Assembly (NCBI GenBank): GCA_958510875.1
Contig: OY294071.1
Span: forward strand, 34,130,581 to 34,194,580
Source: Endomychus coccineus
Taxonomy: Eukaryota > Arthropoda > Insecta > Coleoptera > Endomychidae
Reading direction: 5' to 3'
Length of the DNA stretch: 64,000 bases
Shown: piece after piece, positions 1 through 11,758 of the stretch
Numbering within the stretch: position 1 is the stretch's first letter
How the letters are laid out: every line of letters starts with the position of its first letter
The notes under the pieces: model-generated
Seen by the model: the letters and a program-made list of their open reading frames with translations, nothing else
Databases searched by the model: none
What the model was told of the DNA's origin: nothing
Position numbers and translations under genes: made by a program

Positions 1-2620
1 TTACCGACTCCCTCCAGTCACATGGACCCAGTTGAAGGTGATACCCTTGATATGGATATGATTGCGTGACAAGCAAAATCTGAAAAGCCTAGTGGCTTTT
101 TTGCAATAATCGTAGAGCGTAGACAGTCTGACCACTTAGATGTAGTGGACCAGTGTAGTCCAGCGTTCGCCATTGGCATTTAGTTGATCCTATTTGGCAC
201 TTCCGCCAACAACTTTCTGTGCTTCTTTGTACATCCTTATTTACAACTGATTCTAACAATGGCAACCATCAAACGTTAGCAGCATAGACAATTTCCATTT
301 GTTCGAAGGAAATAAACAAATTTATCAATGCAGTAGGCGAATCAACGAATTATTAAGTGTAGCTTGTCATGAAGTAACTAATATTGTTAATTTTTCTCAA
401 AATATGTCTTAATTTTGGCATGTTGCAAGAGGCAACATAGGTAGTATTATGTACAAAGATTCTTGTTGTGAGATTTCATGCATTGATGACATTTTCGGCT
501 AAAATTGCATGTTATTTGACATTCGATATGTCACGATTATTAATAAAAGTACTCAGTGCGGTTTAAACAACTCTTCTCCTTTTCGTAATAAAAAATACTA
601 TGTTTGGCAATCACCTAATCAAAGAGTCCAATTATGAAGTTCCTTATTTTCTTCAAATCATCACCAAATTTTTGGTGATTGCACTTGCACGTACCACTTA
701 TGCATAAAGGGAGGAAGTTTCTCTTCTTCAAAAATTGCCATTTTTGTTTGACACTCATCATTATCTGCTTGAGCTAATGGTATATGTTTATAAGTAATGT
801 CCAAACTGCATTTTTTCAAATCAGTGGTCTTGATATTATTAAATTAGTCGCTATAGTAAACACAATGCATGCAGAACCAGAACAAGGAATCTTTTATTAA
901 AATGTTTATTATATAGAGTTATTACACCTAATGTTCAAATATTATAAGCAATATTAACAAGTTAAGGATATTGGAGATATGATACAATTAGACTATTACT
1001 ACACAGCGCAAGCGTATGCTGTGGGTAAACGCAACGACAGATTTAAAATGAGTAAAATTTATACACTTTCAATTAAAGACTATAGACGTTCACATGTTAC
1101 ATGTAGAATCTCAATATTTCATTAAATAGTTCAATAAAAACATGTGCCTGTCAACAAAATGTTTGAGCTCGACCAAAAAAATGTGTCAAAACATTGCAAT
1201 TCATGAAAAAATTCATTCTTTCAAGGTGATATTGATGACATTTTGCAAGACTTGAACCTGTTATTGCACAACAATATATCACTAAATTTCTATTATTAAT
1301 GGGAATAACGATTTTTTACTTCAAAAACGATCACCGGATTTATCATTTGTTCCAAAGTGGCAAGAATCATTTTCTGGTTGTTGGCGGTTAATATTACAAT
1401 CAGATGTTAACCAAATGCCATTGAATTTTATTTATTATTCGATTTAAATACAAATTATGCAGAAATATAATTCTCACGCGTTTCTGAATGAATATAACTA
1501 AAAAAGCACTCTATACCGAATACGATTCCAAGGAAAAAAATCAAAATTCAGACAACTTTTGATTGTTTCAATTGACACAAGTGTGCTGATAGAATAACAA
1601 GTATATTTATAGATTTCACGGTAGGATCTTAATTCTCTTTAAATTTTGTCGAGAAGCTTGTAAGCTTGATGTTCTCAACCGGCACTGAACATCTAAAGCA
1701 TATAACAAAACATATCTCAGACGGACAAATGTTTCTTAAAAACGAGTAAAAGAAAGTCGCAACTTTGAAAACTCGATTTCGACACGTTCAAATTCTATTT
1801 TTGAAGATAATCATATTAAAAGTTATTTGGAATCATCAGATTTAGTAACTTATCAAGTAAGTGGTTCTGTTTCAAGAAGAACAAAATATTACAGTATGAT
1901 TCTATTGTTGGTTCAATGAAATCAACTATTTTGGAACCTAACTACGGTTCAAGTGTATATTTTATTTTTATATTTCATTAAATTGTTGGTCTTCATGTCA
2001 CTTAATAATTAGTTTCCTTAAAGTACACGTTTTATCTCAGGGCTTACGCTTTCGCAGTCACATTGCGCGACTCCTGTCCTGTTGGAAATAACTTCAAAAT
2101 CCTTAACTTTAATAAAATTATAAACTCACTCAGTTTACACCATTGAGATTGAAAATGGCTATTTTGAATCGAGTACCAAAAAAACCAAAGAGGAATATAA
2201 AACCCAATCTCAAACAAGTAATTAGTTAGAAAAGATACTCGTAAAACAATTGTAAATATTATCACTTTCGTTAATTTAAGTAGGCAACTGCGAATTCAAA
2301 TTCGGTGTATTATTACCAATCTGAATTGCAAAATAATCCCTAGTTTGAAACTGTTGTGAATGATGTATACTACAAGATTAACTATTTCCTTGTACATAGA
2401 TTAAAGAATTATGTAAGTGCCCGGGAAGATACTTAGCCTTTTATGCTCTAGATGAGTTCAAAGCTAAAAAAGGACAGTGAAATTTTGAAATCAACAGCAA
2501 TAACTTGATCTGTACCCAAAAGCTAAAAGCAATCAATTCATAACTGTAAGGCAATAATGATATTGAGATGATCAGAGAGTAGAATGGTTTTTGATTGATA
2601 TTTATTGATTGTCCATAATA
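1..2620. other. AT-rich sequence without recognisable gene
   Basis: Both strands hold only short chance open frames with biased, low-information translations. I see no domain, RNA gene or tandem array. It may be intergenic or intronic sequence of a gene outside the window. Confidence 0.5.
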
Positions 2621-2624
2621 AATT

Positions 2625-2790
2625 ATAAAACAGTTCACACTGTGGATACCCTATAACACAATGAATACGAAATAATCACCCTTTCCACTAAAAATACTTA
2701 AACAACTGATGACCTTTAGCTACAAAGTGGCCATCATCTAGTTGATAATTAGAAGGGTGATTATTTCTTATTTATAGTGTGATTGTCCAT
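2625..2790 (-). mobile_element. Terminal fragment of a Penelope-like element (family 1)
   Basis: This stretch shares the series 'gttcacact', 'ataacac', 'aaataatcaccctt', 'ccac' and 'actgatgacctt' with 5880-6010 and with 24541-24576 plus 26237-26330. The last part read on the minus strand (about 2700-2750) gives GATGATGG, a short stem and AAAGGTCATCAG. This is a decayed form of the hammerhead-like motif at 5960-6010. The end also has 'aagggtgattatttctt', an inverted copy of the start, so the fragment is flanked by a small inverted repeat. No coding sequence remains. Family identity rests on similarity to the 5.9-6.4 kb copy, which encodes a GIY-YIG domain. Confidence 0.5.
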
Positions 2791-3640
2791 ACACGATATT
2801 ACTTATATTACACTATTTGTATACTTGCAAACACGCTTTCTAACTTGCGCCATCTTCTGGCAGTTTCACAAAATGAAATTATAAATATACATTAAATTTA
2901 TAAAGATATTCCTTTCGAACGACACTTCATTCCGTAATTATATGACTAAATGAAATATCACTGGAATATCCTCCTTTACTCTGCTGAGCATATGCTTTTG
3001 TTGTTAGTTATGTTCATTTTGAAGTATTATTTGAAATTTTCCCGCAAATGCAAATTTTGCACTTGCATATGAACCAAGGTGCCTTCTAGTTTTATTTAAG
3101 TAGCTCAGAATTTTATAGTCGATTTTGTCATATAAAATTATATTATGTATATTTTAAAAATATAAGCCAAATATGTGTAAATAAAATTGTATTGTGATCT
3201 ATTATTGGGTACGGAATAATTACAAACACTGATTTAATTGTTATAACAAATATATTCTATTATTTGTTTCAAATATATCTATCTACCTTAAAATTTATTC
3301 CATATGTTAATTATGCTTTTTATTGCACCTCTTCCCCTTGGGTTGTTATTAGCTTGAACACATAAACATCTAGATAACAAAGAAATATACAAACATTTTT
3401 TTCAATTTTGTGGGTTTTTCGAATTAGCATCATATCATGCTACATTAAAATGAATTTTATAGATCTTGAGGAGACTAGGACTAAGGAGAAGACTAATACC
3501 AATAATTTTCAACTTATATAATTATTTTGCTAAATAAATACATAGGCAAAATTATCGAAATCTGAATATTTCATAAGCTTGGTTACATCTTTAACTCATC
3601 AGCACTAATCAATACTACCAGCACCATCTAAGACTTACAT

Positions 3641-4495
3641 TATTGACACAATCATTAATCAAGTAGCAAACTAGCAAAGCTACTAAAACAGGTAAAGCAC
3701 TAGTATAGTTCGGGTTAAGAAAATATTCATCAAAAGCCTTCCGGCTATAATTTGATTAACAAACGCTGGTGCATGTTGCAAGTAGCGAACTGTCACTTTT
3801 GATAACCGTCGATCAATGCGATTTTTTGGTATGTGGTACTGGTAACTCCACTCTTCAATGTATGAATGTTTGATTGTTCCAGATTTTTCGGTTTTCCAGT
3901 AATAAAATGTTACCTGGTGACGTGTCATGTCAATACTCGAAATTGCAAAAAGTTTTAATTCAACTAGCTCACCCTGTATAAGAGACATCATCATTCATGA
4001 ATGGCCCTCTTATACCATTTTTGCCGTTGATCAACTCAAAAAATTCGATTGATAACAGTAACAAACGCAGCGAACATGCGTTTGTTAAGAATTGCTATTG
4101 CCATTCTGCTATTTCTATGTAATATCACAATACATTGTCAGGTAGCGACATCTATTGCAAATAATTACACAACGTTGGTGGGTTAATATCGTGATACGAT
4201 AAAGGGAACCTTTTTAGCTCCATCTGATTGACAGTTAGTAAATCGTAAATAGTAAATTTGTTATATAACCATTAATCAAGTAGCAAACTAGCAAAGCAAC
4301 CAAAACAGGTAAAGCAATGATACCTTTCATAGATTCAACAAGATAACATGTTAACCAATGCTAATGCTAATATTACACCATAACACATCGCCATCTAGCG
4401 ACATTTATTGAAAATAATTACACAACGTTGTGAGTTAATATCATGCTAAAAGGAACCTTCTTAGCTTCATCTAATTGAGATTAAGAAATCTGTTA
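3641..4495. repeat. Duplicated segments
   Basis: A block of about 50 bp ('attaatcaagtagcaaac' and onward) occurs at about 3654 and again at about 4270. A second block containing 'ataattacacaacgttg' occurs at about 4145-4235 and 4395-4485. The pairs keep the same order and are about 90 percent alike by eye. This suggests local duplication or two copies of one short dispersed repeat. Confidence 0.6.
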
Positions 4496-4915
4496 CTTGG
4501 ATATACGGATGCCAGGAGAATGTAAAAGATGTACAGTGGAGAGAAGATAAATATGGGAAAGTCTGCCTTCTACCAGAAACTAAATCATTGTAAATTGCGC
4601 TTCCTTTCAAGCTATTCCTAGACATTATGTACATGATTTTCGCCATATTGAATAAATCATTATAGTCGACTAATACCTCTACAGTGACCTAATTTTGTTA
4701 TAAGCCCGTTGCAAATACCTGTGTGGGCGACATCTAGATTTTAATAGCGTAACTACAGAATCTAGAGTAATACACATAATTTTAATCTTCAGTTGTTAAT
4801 AATAGCTTCTACACTGCTTTTTATATTTTGAATATTGTTAGATGGCGCTAACCAATACCGATCATCTATAAAATTTAAAATATTTAGTCACTGTTATTCC
4901 CAATTAGCACAAATA

Positions 4916-4979
4916 AAATAAAACTAAGGCTTACTCCGTCTATTCAGTGATAGTTAACAAACTAAGCCTTAGTTTTATT
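4916..4979. repeat. 17-bp perfect inverted repeat (hairpin)
   Basis: The arm AATAAAACTAAGGCTTA (4916-4932) is repeated in reverse complement at 4963-4979, with about 30 bases between. It could be a small foldback element or the core of a decayed MITE. No coding sequence is near. Confidence 0.7.
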
Positions 4980-5959
4980 GTTTTAATGGATTATTCCAAA
5001 GTAACGGGCAACTCAATTCAATATTAGTAGAAATAACTCTCCGGAGGTCAATTGATAAGTTTGTTTATTATTGTTTTGTTTTATCTTTACGTACCATATA
5101 GTTTTACTACCTTAATGAATCAATTACAAATACTAAGGCTTTTGTAAAGTTTTTTGAAGCAAAAACGTTATTGATTATATTAAAACTCTGCTAATCAATG
5201 GAATGTTCAGAAATACGACTCAATAAAAGGCGATCAAAACAATTCCACATCTGAGAAAAGTGACATTTATTTATTCAATTTATTCCTCGATTAATATATT
5301 ATCAAATACAATTCCATGGAAACCAAATTGTCAGAGTTAAACGAATTTTGAACCAATTTTGATGTGATTCACGAACTACCATCAAATTTAATGCTGGTTT
5401 ATAATTGCGTTTGACGAGTTCCAATATAGTTTATTGAATTTATTAGAATTCACGTAAAATTGCGTTGAATCAATTTGGAAGTTTAATATTTGATGCGATT
5501 ACTACCGGAGCCGATTCTAGTGAACTAATTACTAGCAGAATTATTCCTGGATTGTCGTTGTTCCTGGAAATAAGTGATTCGTAAATCTCCCCGAAGAATC
5601 ATGCAAAGGGAGTAGAATAGTCCATCTCATTCGTAAGAGGTTTTCCCAGTTACTTGTACGGCTCAACATGTGTATTACGACACGTTTATATTCAGATGGC
5701 CCTGTAATTGGGTTATTAGGGAAGCACCTAGACTTCGCCAATACGTATTGAGATATATTTTTATACAAAGCTATCTGATTCGCTAGTCTGGTACAGATTG
5801 TAATGCCCCTGCGGCGTTGCATTGTGCAATCTGATCCTGAAAAAGTAGGTACTTAATAACTGTCTACTGAAACTAATAAACTATAAAAGAGTTCACACTC
5901 TAGATATATTATAACACTATTGATAAGAAATAATCACCCTTATCCACTACAAATACTAT

Positions 5960-6010
5960 CAAAGTACTGAGGACCTTTCGGCTACCAAGTAGCCATCATC
6001 AGAGTAAACT
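5960..6010 (-). ncRNA. Hammerhead-ribozyme-like motif, Penelope family 1
   Basis: Read on the minus strand, the order is CTGATGA, one unpaired T, a 6-bp stem (GGCTAC with GTAGCC, loop TTG), GAAA, then GGTC. These are the invariant core blocks of a type I hammerhead with a very short stem III. Stem I can form only about 4 bp (TACT with AGTA) with extra bases. Penelope-like retroelements are known to carry such ribozymes. Activity is not shown here. Confidence 0.5.
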
Positions 6011-6019
6011 AAATTATAA

Positions 6020-6400
6020 ATCAAAATGTGCCTGTTTAAATACTGTTTGGGGATAATAATGTGAACAATGGATTACCCTCAGTGGGAGATAAATCGGAAT
6101 GAAGTAAATTGCTTTTTCGTTTATACATTTCCATCCCTTCTAAATTACCTAGATATTTGTCTGTACTGTATTTTAAAAGTGATAAACTTTCTTGAGAAAT
6201 GGTGTGACCTGTATTGAAAATATGTTCGGCTACCGCTGATTTTCCACCATTATTTTTCTTTATTTGGGAAAAATGTTCCTTATCACCAGTTAAAATGTTC
6301 GTTCTAGTTTGACCCACATAGCATTTTGAAAACGACTCACAATTGATTTTGTAAATCCCGGATTTGTTGAAATCGGAAACTTTATCAAAGGTGTTGCCTA
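6020..6400 (-). pseudogene. GIY-YIG endonuclease domain of a Penelope-like element
   Basis: The minus-strand translation reads SGIYKINCESFSKCYVGQT, giving the paired GIY and YVG motifs with the Cys-rich spacer typical of Penelope endonucleases. It continues with an EHF, then KSAVAEHIFNTGH, which matches the conserved A-x-H and H-x-GH part of the family. The frame runs to a stop near 6036 after about 120 residues. The endonuclease would nick target DNA for retrotransposition. The upstream reverse transcriptase is absent, and no ATG precedes the domain, so this is a 5'-truncated relic. Confidence 0.85.
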
Positions 6401-6599
6401 AACGGTGTTTTAGCTTGACCTTACATCTATAAATTGGTTGTATTGCAAATTTAGAAACAAACTAAAAGAATGATAAGTGAAACTTTTGAATTTTATTGAA
6501 GTATTTGAAGGTAATGGCTCTAATTTGGTTAGTTGACTACGTTCCAATTTCTAGATTTTTTGCATGGAGTGATAAAACCAATTAAATTACTATACAAAG

Positions 6600-7541
6600 G
6601 AAATTAAGTAGGACCAAAAGGCTCGCATGCATATACATACACGGCTACCATGGAAAAAATACTGAGACTAACCCCCTCTATATAGCCATACGTAGGACAG
6701 CGAAAAATACTTAATCGCTAAGCAAAGAAAAATCTAGGGGAGGTATTAAACATCGGTGGAGGAACAATATCTGTTTGAAGAACTAACACCCAGTACTCCT
6801 TACACCAAGAGATGACATGGGGAAGGTGTTCGTGTTTGCACAGGCCTTCTAAACCCACCTTGGAAACAAAGAAAAGTGAAGACAGGGAAAAGTTCCCCCT
6901 GTTAGGAAAAGAGCAATCTGCTTGTAAACATATGGATCAAGAACTGCAGAAGGTATGGGGCCGGAGTCTCTGAGCCCAAAACGAAAAACACTAGTATCTT
7001 TCTAGCAGAAGTCGGTGCAATTGAGAGATATGCAGTGTGCACAGCTCAATATGAACGAAGGATACAAAAAGAAGGATATAGTCATCATGTCCGATGGTCA
7101 TGTAGCTATAAAAGCGCTGAGCTCAAACATCACTAGCTCAAAGATGGTTCTCAACTACTAAACTAAGCTAAACATAGGAATGCAGAACAGAATCACCCTC
7201 CACTAGGTTCCAGGACATACAGGAATCGAGAAAAATAAACGGGCGGACTCCCTTGCAAGCGAGGAAGCTGAAAAAACTCTACGGTATAGGCAAACACACT
7301 ATAAAATAAATCCTCATTACAGAAGAAATAGAACTAAGTACAAAGTACTGGAGTTCTCTTCCTAGATACAGACCATCCAAAAGCCTCATAGATAAATTTA
7401 GGAAGGAGGACGTTTTGGAAAGTATAGGGCTAAGCCGGAACAACCTGAGAAATATAACAGGATTCGTGACGCAGCAAATTCAACGGCCAGGGGATACAAT
7501 AGTTCTTTAAGGACAGTATACCTGAGATCTCTTAACAATCT
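6600..7541 (+). pseudogene. LINE remnant with RNase H domain (I/jockey-type)
   Basis: The three forward frames, read piecewise, give pieces of a retrotransposon RNase H: EVGAIERYA near 7010 (the glutamate motif), IVIMSDGHVAIKAL near 7080-7120 (the aspartate motif, normally DSQAAIKAL), VPGHTGIE and RADSLASEEA near 7210-7275 (the HTGIxGNExAD motif). The piece at 7320-7470, EIELSTKYWSSL and onward, matches the C-terminal region that follows RNase H in these elements. Several frameshifts separate the pieces, so the copy is dead. It stops at the left end of the hAT element. Confidence 0.7.
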
Positions 7542-7904
7542 AATCCAGGGGTCTCCAAACTTTCCAGCCTTAGAGACATACTGTTTACTCCAGTAAGTTC
7601 CAAGGGCCAAAACCGTCTTAATTTCGCTGCCATTATCTATAATTTCTAGACATTCGCGAATAATCTCGTTGTTTCGAGAAAGTACTGGTGTATTCCACTC
7701 ACTTCTAGATGGCAGTAATTGGAGTATGAAAAGTCTACCGGCGCGAGCGCGAGTCAGTCGGCGTTGAGACAGCGAAGGAAGCGAAACTGTCTGCTATGAA
7801 CTAAAGTAGTGCGTAACTCCTTAAAACGTGTTTGTGTGTGTTTAAAAGACATCTTCGCAACAGTATTTTGATTTGACAAGTTGTTTTTGTGTGTAATTTA
7901 CTAG

Positions 7905-9400
7905 TATGGAAAAGATAGTGGATGCAGATCATTCAAAGATCAATGGAACTTTCAATATTTCGTAATTGAGTCCAGTAAGAAGGCAATATGTTTGATTTGC
8001 AATGAAACCATAGCCGTTCTCAAAGAATATAACATTAAACGTCATTATGAAACGAAACATTTTCAAAATTACTCAAAATATAGAGGAAGTTTGCGGACAG
8101 AAAAATTTGAAGGTTTGAAGCGCGGATTGTAATCACAGCAATCTTTGTTTACGAAACTCAACACTGAACAAGAGGCTGCAAGTCGTGCCAGCTTTCGTGT
8201 GACTCTTGAAATTGCGAAACGTAGAAAATCATTCACTGATGAAGAAATGATCAAAGAATGCGTAATTGTAGTAGCCGAAGAAATGTACCCCGAAAAGTTA
8301 AATTTATTTAAAACTGTCAGTTTGTCAGCAAAAACCCTGGCTCGGAGGGTAGAAAACATCGCAGAAAATATATCATTTCAACTGTCACAAAAATGAACAT
8401 TTTGAGCAGTTTTCTCTGGCCTTGGATGAGTCAAGGGATGTGTCAGATACTGCTCAGGTGTTGATTTTTATTCGAGGAGTAGATAAAAGGTATGAAGTGT
8501 ATGAAGAACTTCTTGATATTATTCACGCACAACTACTGGGAAAGATATTTGTTAAAAAGTTGAAAATACTGTAATAAAAAGAACCTTTGATGGAAAAAAT
8601 GTTTTACTACTGATGGAGGCACAAACATGTACGGTAAAAATAATAGAGTGGTTGCTCTTGTGTCAAAGGCTTATGAAAAAGGAAAATGATGGTGGTTCGA
8701 AATCATTGGTCTTACATTGTATCATTCATCAACAGTCCTTGTGCGAGAAATGTTTGGATATGTCTGAAGTTCTAAAACCAGTCATATCAGTTGTTAATTT
8801 CATCAGATCCACTGGGCTGAATCACCGACAATTCCTCGAGTTCATTGAAGAGATTGGAGAAAATGACTCACCATATCATACTGTCGTACGCTGGCTTAGA
8901 TGCGGAAAAGTCTTTCGGCGCTTTTTTGAACTTTGAGCAATGATGAAAATTTTTTTAAATGAAAAGCATTGCCCTCTTACAGAATTACAAAATAGCGAAT
9001 GTCTGTGGAAGTTAGCATTCTATGTTGATTTGACAGAACATATGAACGAACTGAATTTGAAATTGCAAGGAGAAAACCAGCTTTTCCCTGATTTATACAC
9101 TAATATCAAATCGTTCCAGCAGAAAATAATACTGTTTCAATCACAATTACTTAAAAAATGTTTCGCACATTTTAAAACATGTGAAATATTCAGCCACACT
9201 ACTGAGAGTTTCCCGTCGTTTTGCAATCGAAGCTTTGAGTGCTTTGAAGATAAAGTTTGATACTCGTTTCTCAGACTTTGATGCCATTGCGAATGAAATT
9301 AAGTTGAATTCTGATACTGACATTGAAACCAGAGCCCCGGAACTTCAAATGGAAATTATTGATTTACAGTATTATGACCTTGCGACTTTTCGGTAAACTG
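7905..9400 (+). pseudogene. hAT transposase, GTF2IRD2/ZBED5-like
   Basis: Pieces in several forward frames line up in the order expected for this transposase group. Near 7985-8065 is a BED-like zinc finger (CLICNETI, then KRHYETKH). At 8145-8393 comes AASRASFRVTLEIAKRRKSFTDEE and SAKTLARRVENIAENI. Near 8410-8450 is LALDESRDVSDTAQVLIFIRG. At 8790-8935 is VNFIRSTGLNHRQFLEFIEE and YHTVVRWLRCGKVFRRFFEL. At 8940-9260 is LAFYVDLTEHMNELNLKLQG. LDESRDVSDTAQ and VRWLRCGKVF are hallmarks of the group. At least five frameshifts or stops interrupt it, so no protein is made. Confidence 0.85.
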
Positions 9401-9599
9401 CTTATTTCAAATCCTCGGGCGTCAGATTTTCTAAAGGTTTACTCCTTTTTGAAGACTTCTGCTAGGGTCTTCACCACAAGGCTTGTCACTATGCTATCTA
9501 TAGATAGCCTTGTCCCTAGGGTAGCTACAGTGAAGTATAACCAGAGTCCATTGGGCAGAAAACAGTATCGAAATTGTAGGCTTTAATTAGAATTTATAC

Positions 9600-10390
9600 C
9601 TGGTTAAAACTTAGCTCATTTGAAGATGGAGCAGAAATTATTTAATAAAACGGGGAATTCCAAATATTAAAATATATAATAAATATAACAAGTACACTTT
9701 CAGAATAATCAATATAAATGCAATTGAACGGTATTATTTACAAAGATTTTACCCAGACGGAAAATGTAATGAAGCTCAAACGGTTATAACATATCTATCT
9801 TGCGATATGTTCGGTGTTTAATTTCAATTCAACGCTACGGAATCGGTTGACAAATGATTCACATTTATCAATTTGCGGAAAATACAAATCAAACAGGTCC
9901 TAGCGTAATGAGCGGTATTCGGTAAATTTTTAGATAGCAACAATAATAAATGAAATGTTCAAATCACACTACGATATAATCGGTTATAAAACTCGGTCGG
10001 TTTGGAAAATATTGTTTTGCACTAGTTTTCCGATTGTACGATATCAGATTTTACGATTTTTCGGTTAATTATTCTAATTGAGTTTATTCTGTCACCTCAC
10101 CCACCCTTGTACTAGCTATCAACCTCGTTCCCGGTAATTGTATGACAGTGTTCGATTTCATAAACTTGGCAGATTCAGAATCTAGACAATTAGGGCTTAT
10201 ACTTCCGGTACAGGCACAGCGTGCACAAACCCTGACTATCATATCTGCAATAACCCCTACATCCACGGCCGAGGACTTCTCATACGAATAAGGGGATATT
10301 ACGATTCTCAATCATACAACCACCCTAGCTTATACTTCCGGTACAGGCACAGTGTGCACAAGCCGTTGGCGGTTTGGTCGTCTATGATAT
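9600..10390. other. Non-coding part of the hAT interval
   Basis: No coding sequence is recognised. A 35-bp unit beginning CTTATACTTCCGGTACAGG is present twice, at about 10197-10231 and 10327-10362, about 130 bp apart. Confidence 0.5.
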
Positions 10391-10600
10391 ATTGGATAGT
10401 AGACTTCCGCGGACAGCTAATCTTGAAAAATCTTGTCTTCCGGATGGATTCCGCGTCACAATAGCTCGACTTGATGCTGACGTTTCGCCAATCATTAAAG
10501 GTGGCATCTTCAGGGCAGGCTTGGGGCTTGAACTGAAACTGTTCAAGCCTCAAGCCTGCCCTGAAGATGCCACCTGTAATGGTTACCAATCACAAAATTA
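10391..10600. mobile_element. Palindromic hammerhead-like element, family 3, copy 1
   Basis: A long inverted repeat is centred near 10538: arms CAGGGCAGGCTT (10511-) and AAGCCTGCCCTG (10551-) extend into GGTGGCATCTT and AAGATGCCACC. On the minus strand the arm reads CTGAAGA, T, GCC, loop, GGC, GAAACGTC, a hammerhead-like core. The plus arm has CTGAAGATGCCACCTGTAAT but its 3' half is decayed (GGTTACC in place of GGTTGGCGAAAC). The preceding sequence ('gtagacttccgcggacagc' and onward) recurs at 48382-48475, defining a repeat family of which this is one copy. Confidence 0.55.
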
Positions 10601-10781
10601 CGGAAATCAATATATCGTAATGCCCAAAAATATAAACTATTAGCTATTATTTACCTTATGAAAAAATTCACTAAACGGGACACTTATTGTTAATTCACAG
10701 TTTAATTCGGCTTTGAACTCGGATAATCAATTCACTTTGATTCTAATATGATCACACTTCAACGGTACTATCGGAAAATCA

Positions 10782-10903
10782 AAATCACCAAAGAGCAACT
10801 GCACTGATTGAAAATTGAAATCACAAAAGAGCAACTGCACTGATTGAAACTCGAAATCACAAAAGAGCAACTGTACTGATTGAAAATCAAAATCACAAAA
10901 GAG
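10782..10903. repeat. 36-bp minisatellite, about 3.4 copies
   Basis: The unit begins AAATCACAAAAGAGCAACTG and starts at 10782, 10818, 10854 and 10890, an exact 36-bp step. Copies differ at few positions. It lies inside the non-coding part of the hAT interval. Confidence 0.9.
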
Positions 10904-11371
10904 AGCGATCTGTTATCTGTCACGGTTTTTATACGTTTTTCGAGGTTCTGGTCAAGTCTGCTCCACCAATTCCTTATTTTGTGCCAAGGGTTTTTTACTT
11001 ATGTCCCGAACAATGCTTAGAAGTGACGCTACTTTTTAGATGCATGATGCTCCACTAGTTCCTCCCGGCACACTACACAAGTGTTATCGGAGTTTACATA
11101 AATCTCATTAGTATTTTATATGTTATAATGTTTATAATGTTAGTGGGATTCATTTCAATTATTTGTTAGTTATTATGCTAAAGTTAAATTTTCTACGTAT
11201 TATACTTGTCATTAAGCTTCACCTAGCAAGTAAATAAAACCAAGTTATTGTCATTCTGTGTCTTTTTATCCAACTTATCACAACAAAAATAAGCCATTAG
11301 CTGTCGCGGGCCGGATTGAAGACACTGGCCGGTTAGATTTGGCCCGCGGGCCGTAGTTTGGAGACCCCTGG

Positions 11372-11758
11372 TATAGTTAAACATTTCTACTAATTTTCTA
11401 CCACTATTTCTTCCATACTCGGATGTGGCAAGCACAAGGCAAGGAACAATCATTTTATTGTTATTGCAGACATATCTTTTCGCTGGGTCATGATTTATGA
11501 CTTATTATCTCGATATTGATTGTCACCTGCATATGGTTAAGTTACGTTTATTATTTCGACAAGCTTTATGATCGTATTTTGAATTCTTGTGTATTTGTGC
11601 ATCTGTTTCTTACAGGAAAATGATATTCCTGTTAAATTTTCCTTTTTCTTCCGCAATTTGTGGTTCAGTTCCAGTAGTTCTATATACCTCCATAACGTTT
11701 ATTCCCACTACTATAGTATCATGTACGACCGAGAGAATGATTTAAATCTAAGTACTAA
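11372..11758. other. No feature seen
   Basis: This lies between the hAT right end and the next LINE remnant. I see no coding or structural signal. Confidence 0.4.

Larger units (their letters stand above)
2791..5884. other. Unassigned region with local duplications
   Basis: I find no supported gene. An open frame on the minus strand at 5541-5822 (93 codons) has no domain I recognise. Near 3977-3984 the sequence 'accctgta' resembles the end of a mariner/Tc1 inverted repeat, but I could not find its partner. Confidence 0.45.
5885..6440 (-). mobile_element. Penelope-like element fragment, 3' part
   Basis: The fragment joins a GIY-YIG endonuclease remnant (6020-6400) to a terminal repeat with a hammerhead-like motif (5885-6010), all on the minus strand. 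The reverse transcriptase part is missing, so this is a truncated copy. A second copy of the non-coding and end portion lies at 26237-26560. Distal to 6440 similarity is lost. Confidence 0.7.
7546..11370 (+). mobile_element. hAT transposon, decayed, about 3.8 kb
   Basis: Both ends carry the same 17-bp sequence in inverted orientation: CCAGGGGTCTCCAAACT at 7545-7561 and its reverse complement at 11355-11371. This is a typical hAT terminus, and the right end continues into the GGCCCGCGGGCC-rich subterminal sequence common in such elements. A matching transposase remnant lies inside (7905-9400). The 8-bp flanks (ATCTAATC and GTATAGTT) share only 4 of 8 bases, though both keep a central TA; the target duplication may be decayed. 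The part from about 9600 to 11250 has no hAT coding sequence and contains other repeats, so the element probably received later insertions. Confidence 0.75.

Noticed and set aside
3683..3994. 103-codon open frame on the minus strand
   Set aside because: No domain, odd composition, and it overlaps a duplicated non-coding block. The 'accctgta' at one end hints at a transposon end, but no partner repeat was found.
5541..5822. 93-codon open frame on the minus strand
   Set aside because: The translation has no motif I recognise, and it lies next to a Penelope terminal repeat without matching Penelope protein.
7546..11370. Exact 8-bp target duplication for the hAT element
   Set aside because: ATCTAATC and GTATAGTT agree at only four positions, so I do not claim a preserved duplication.
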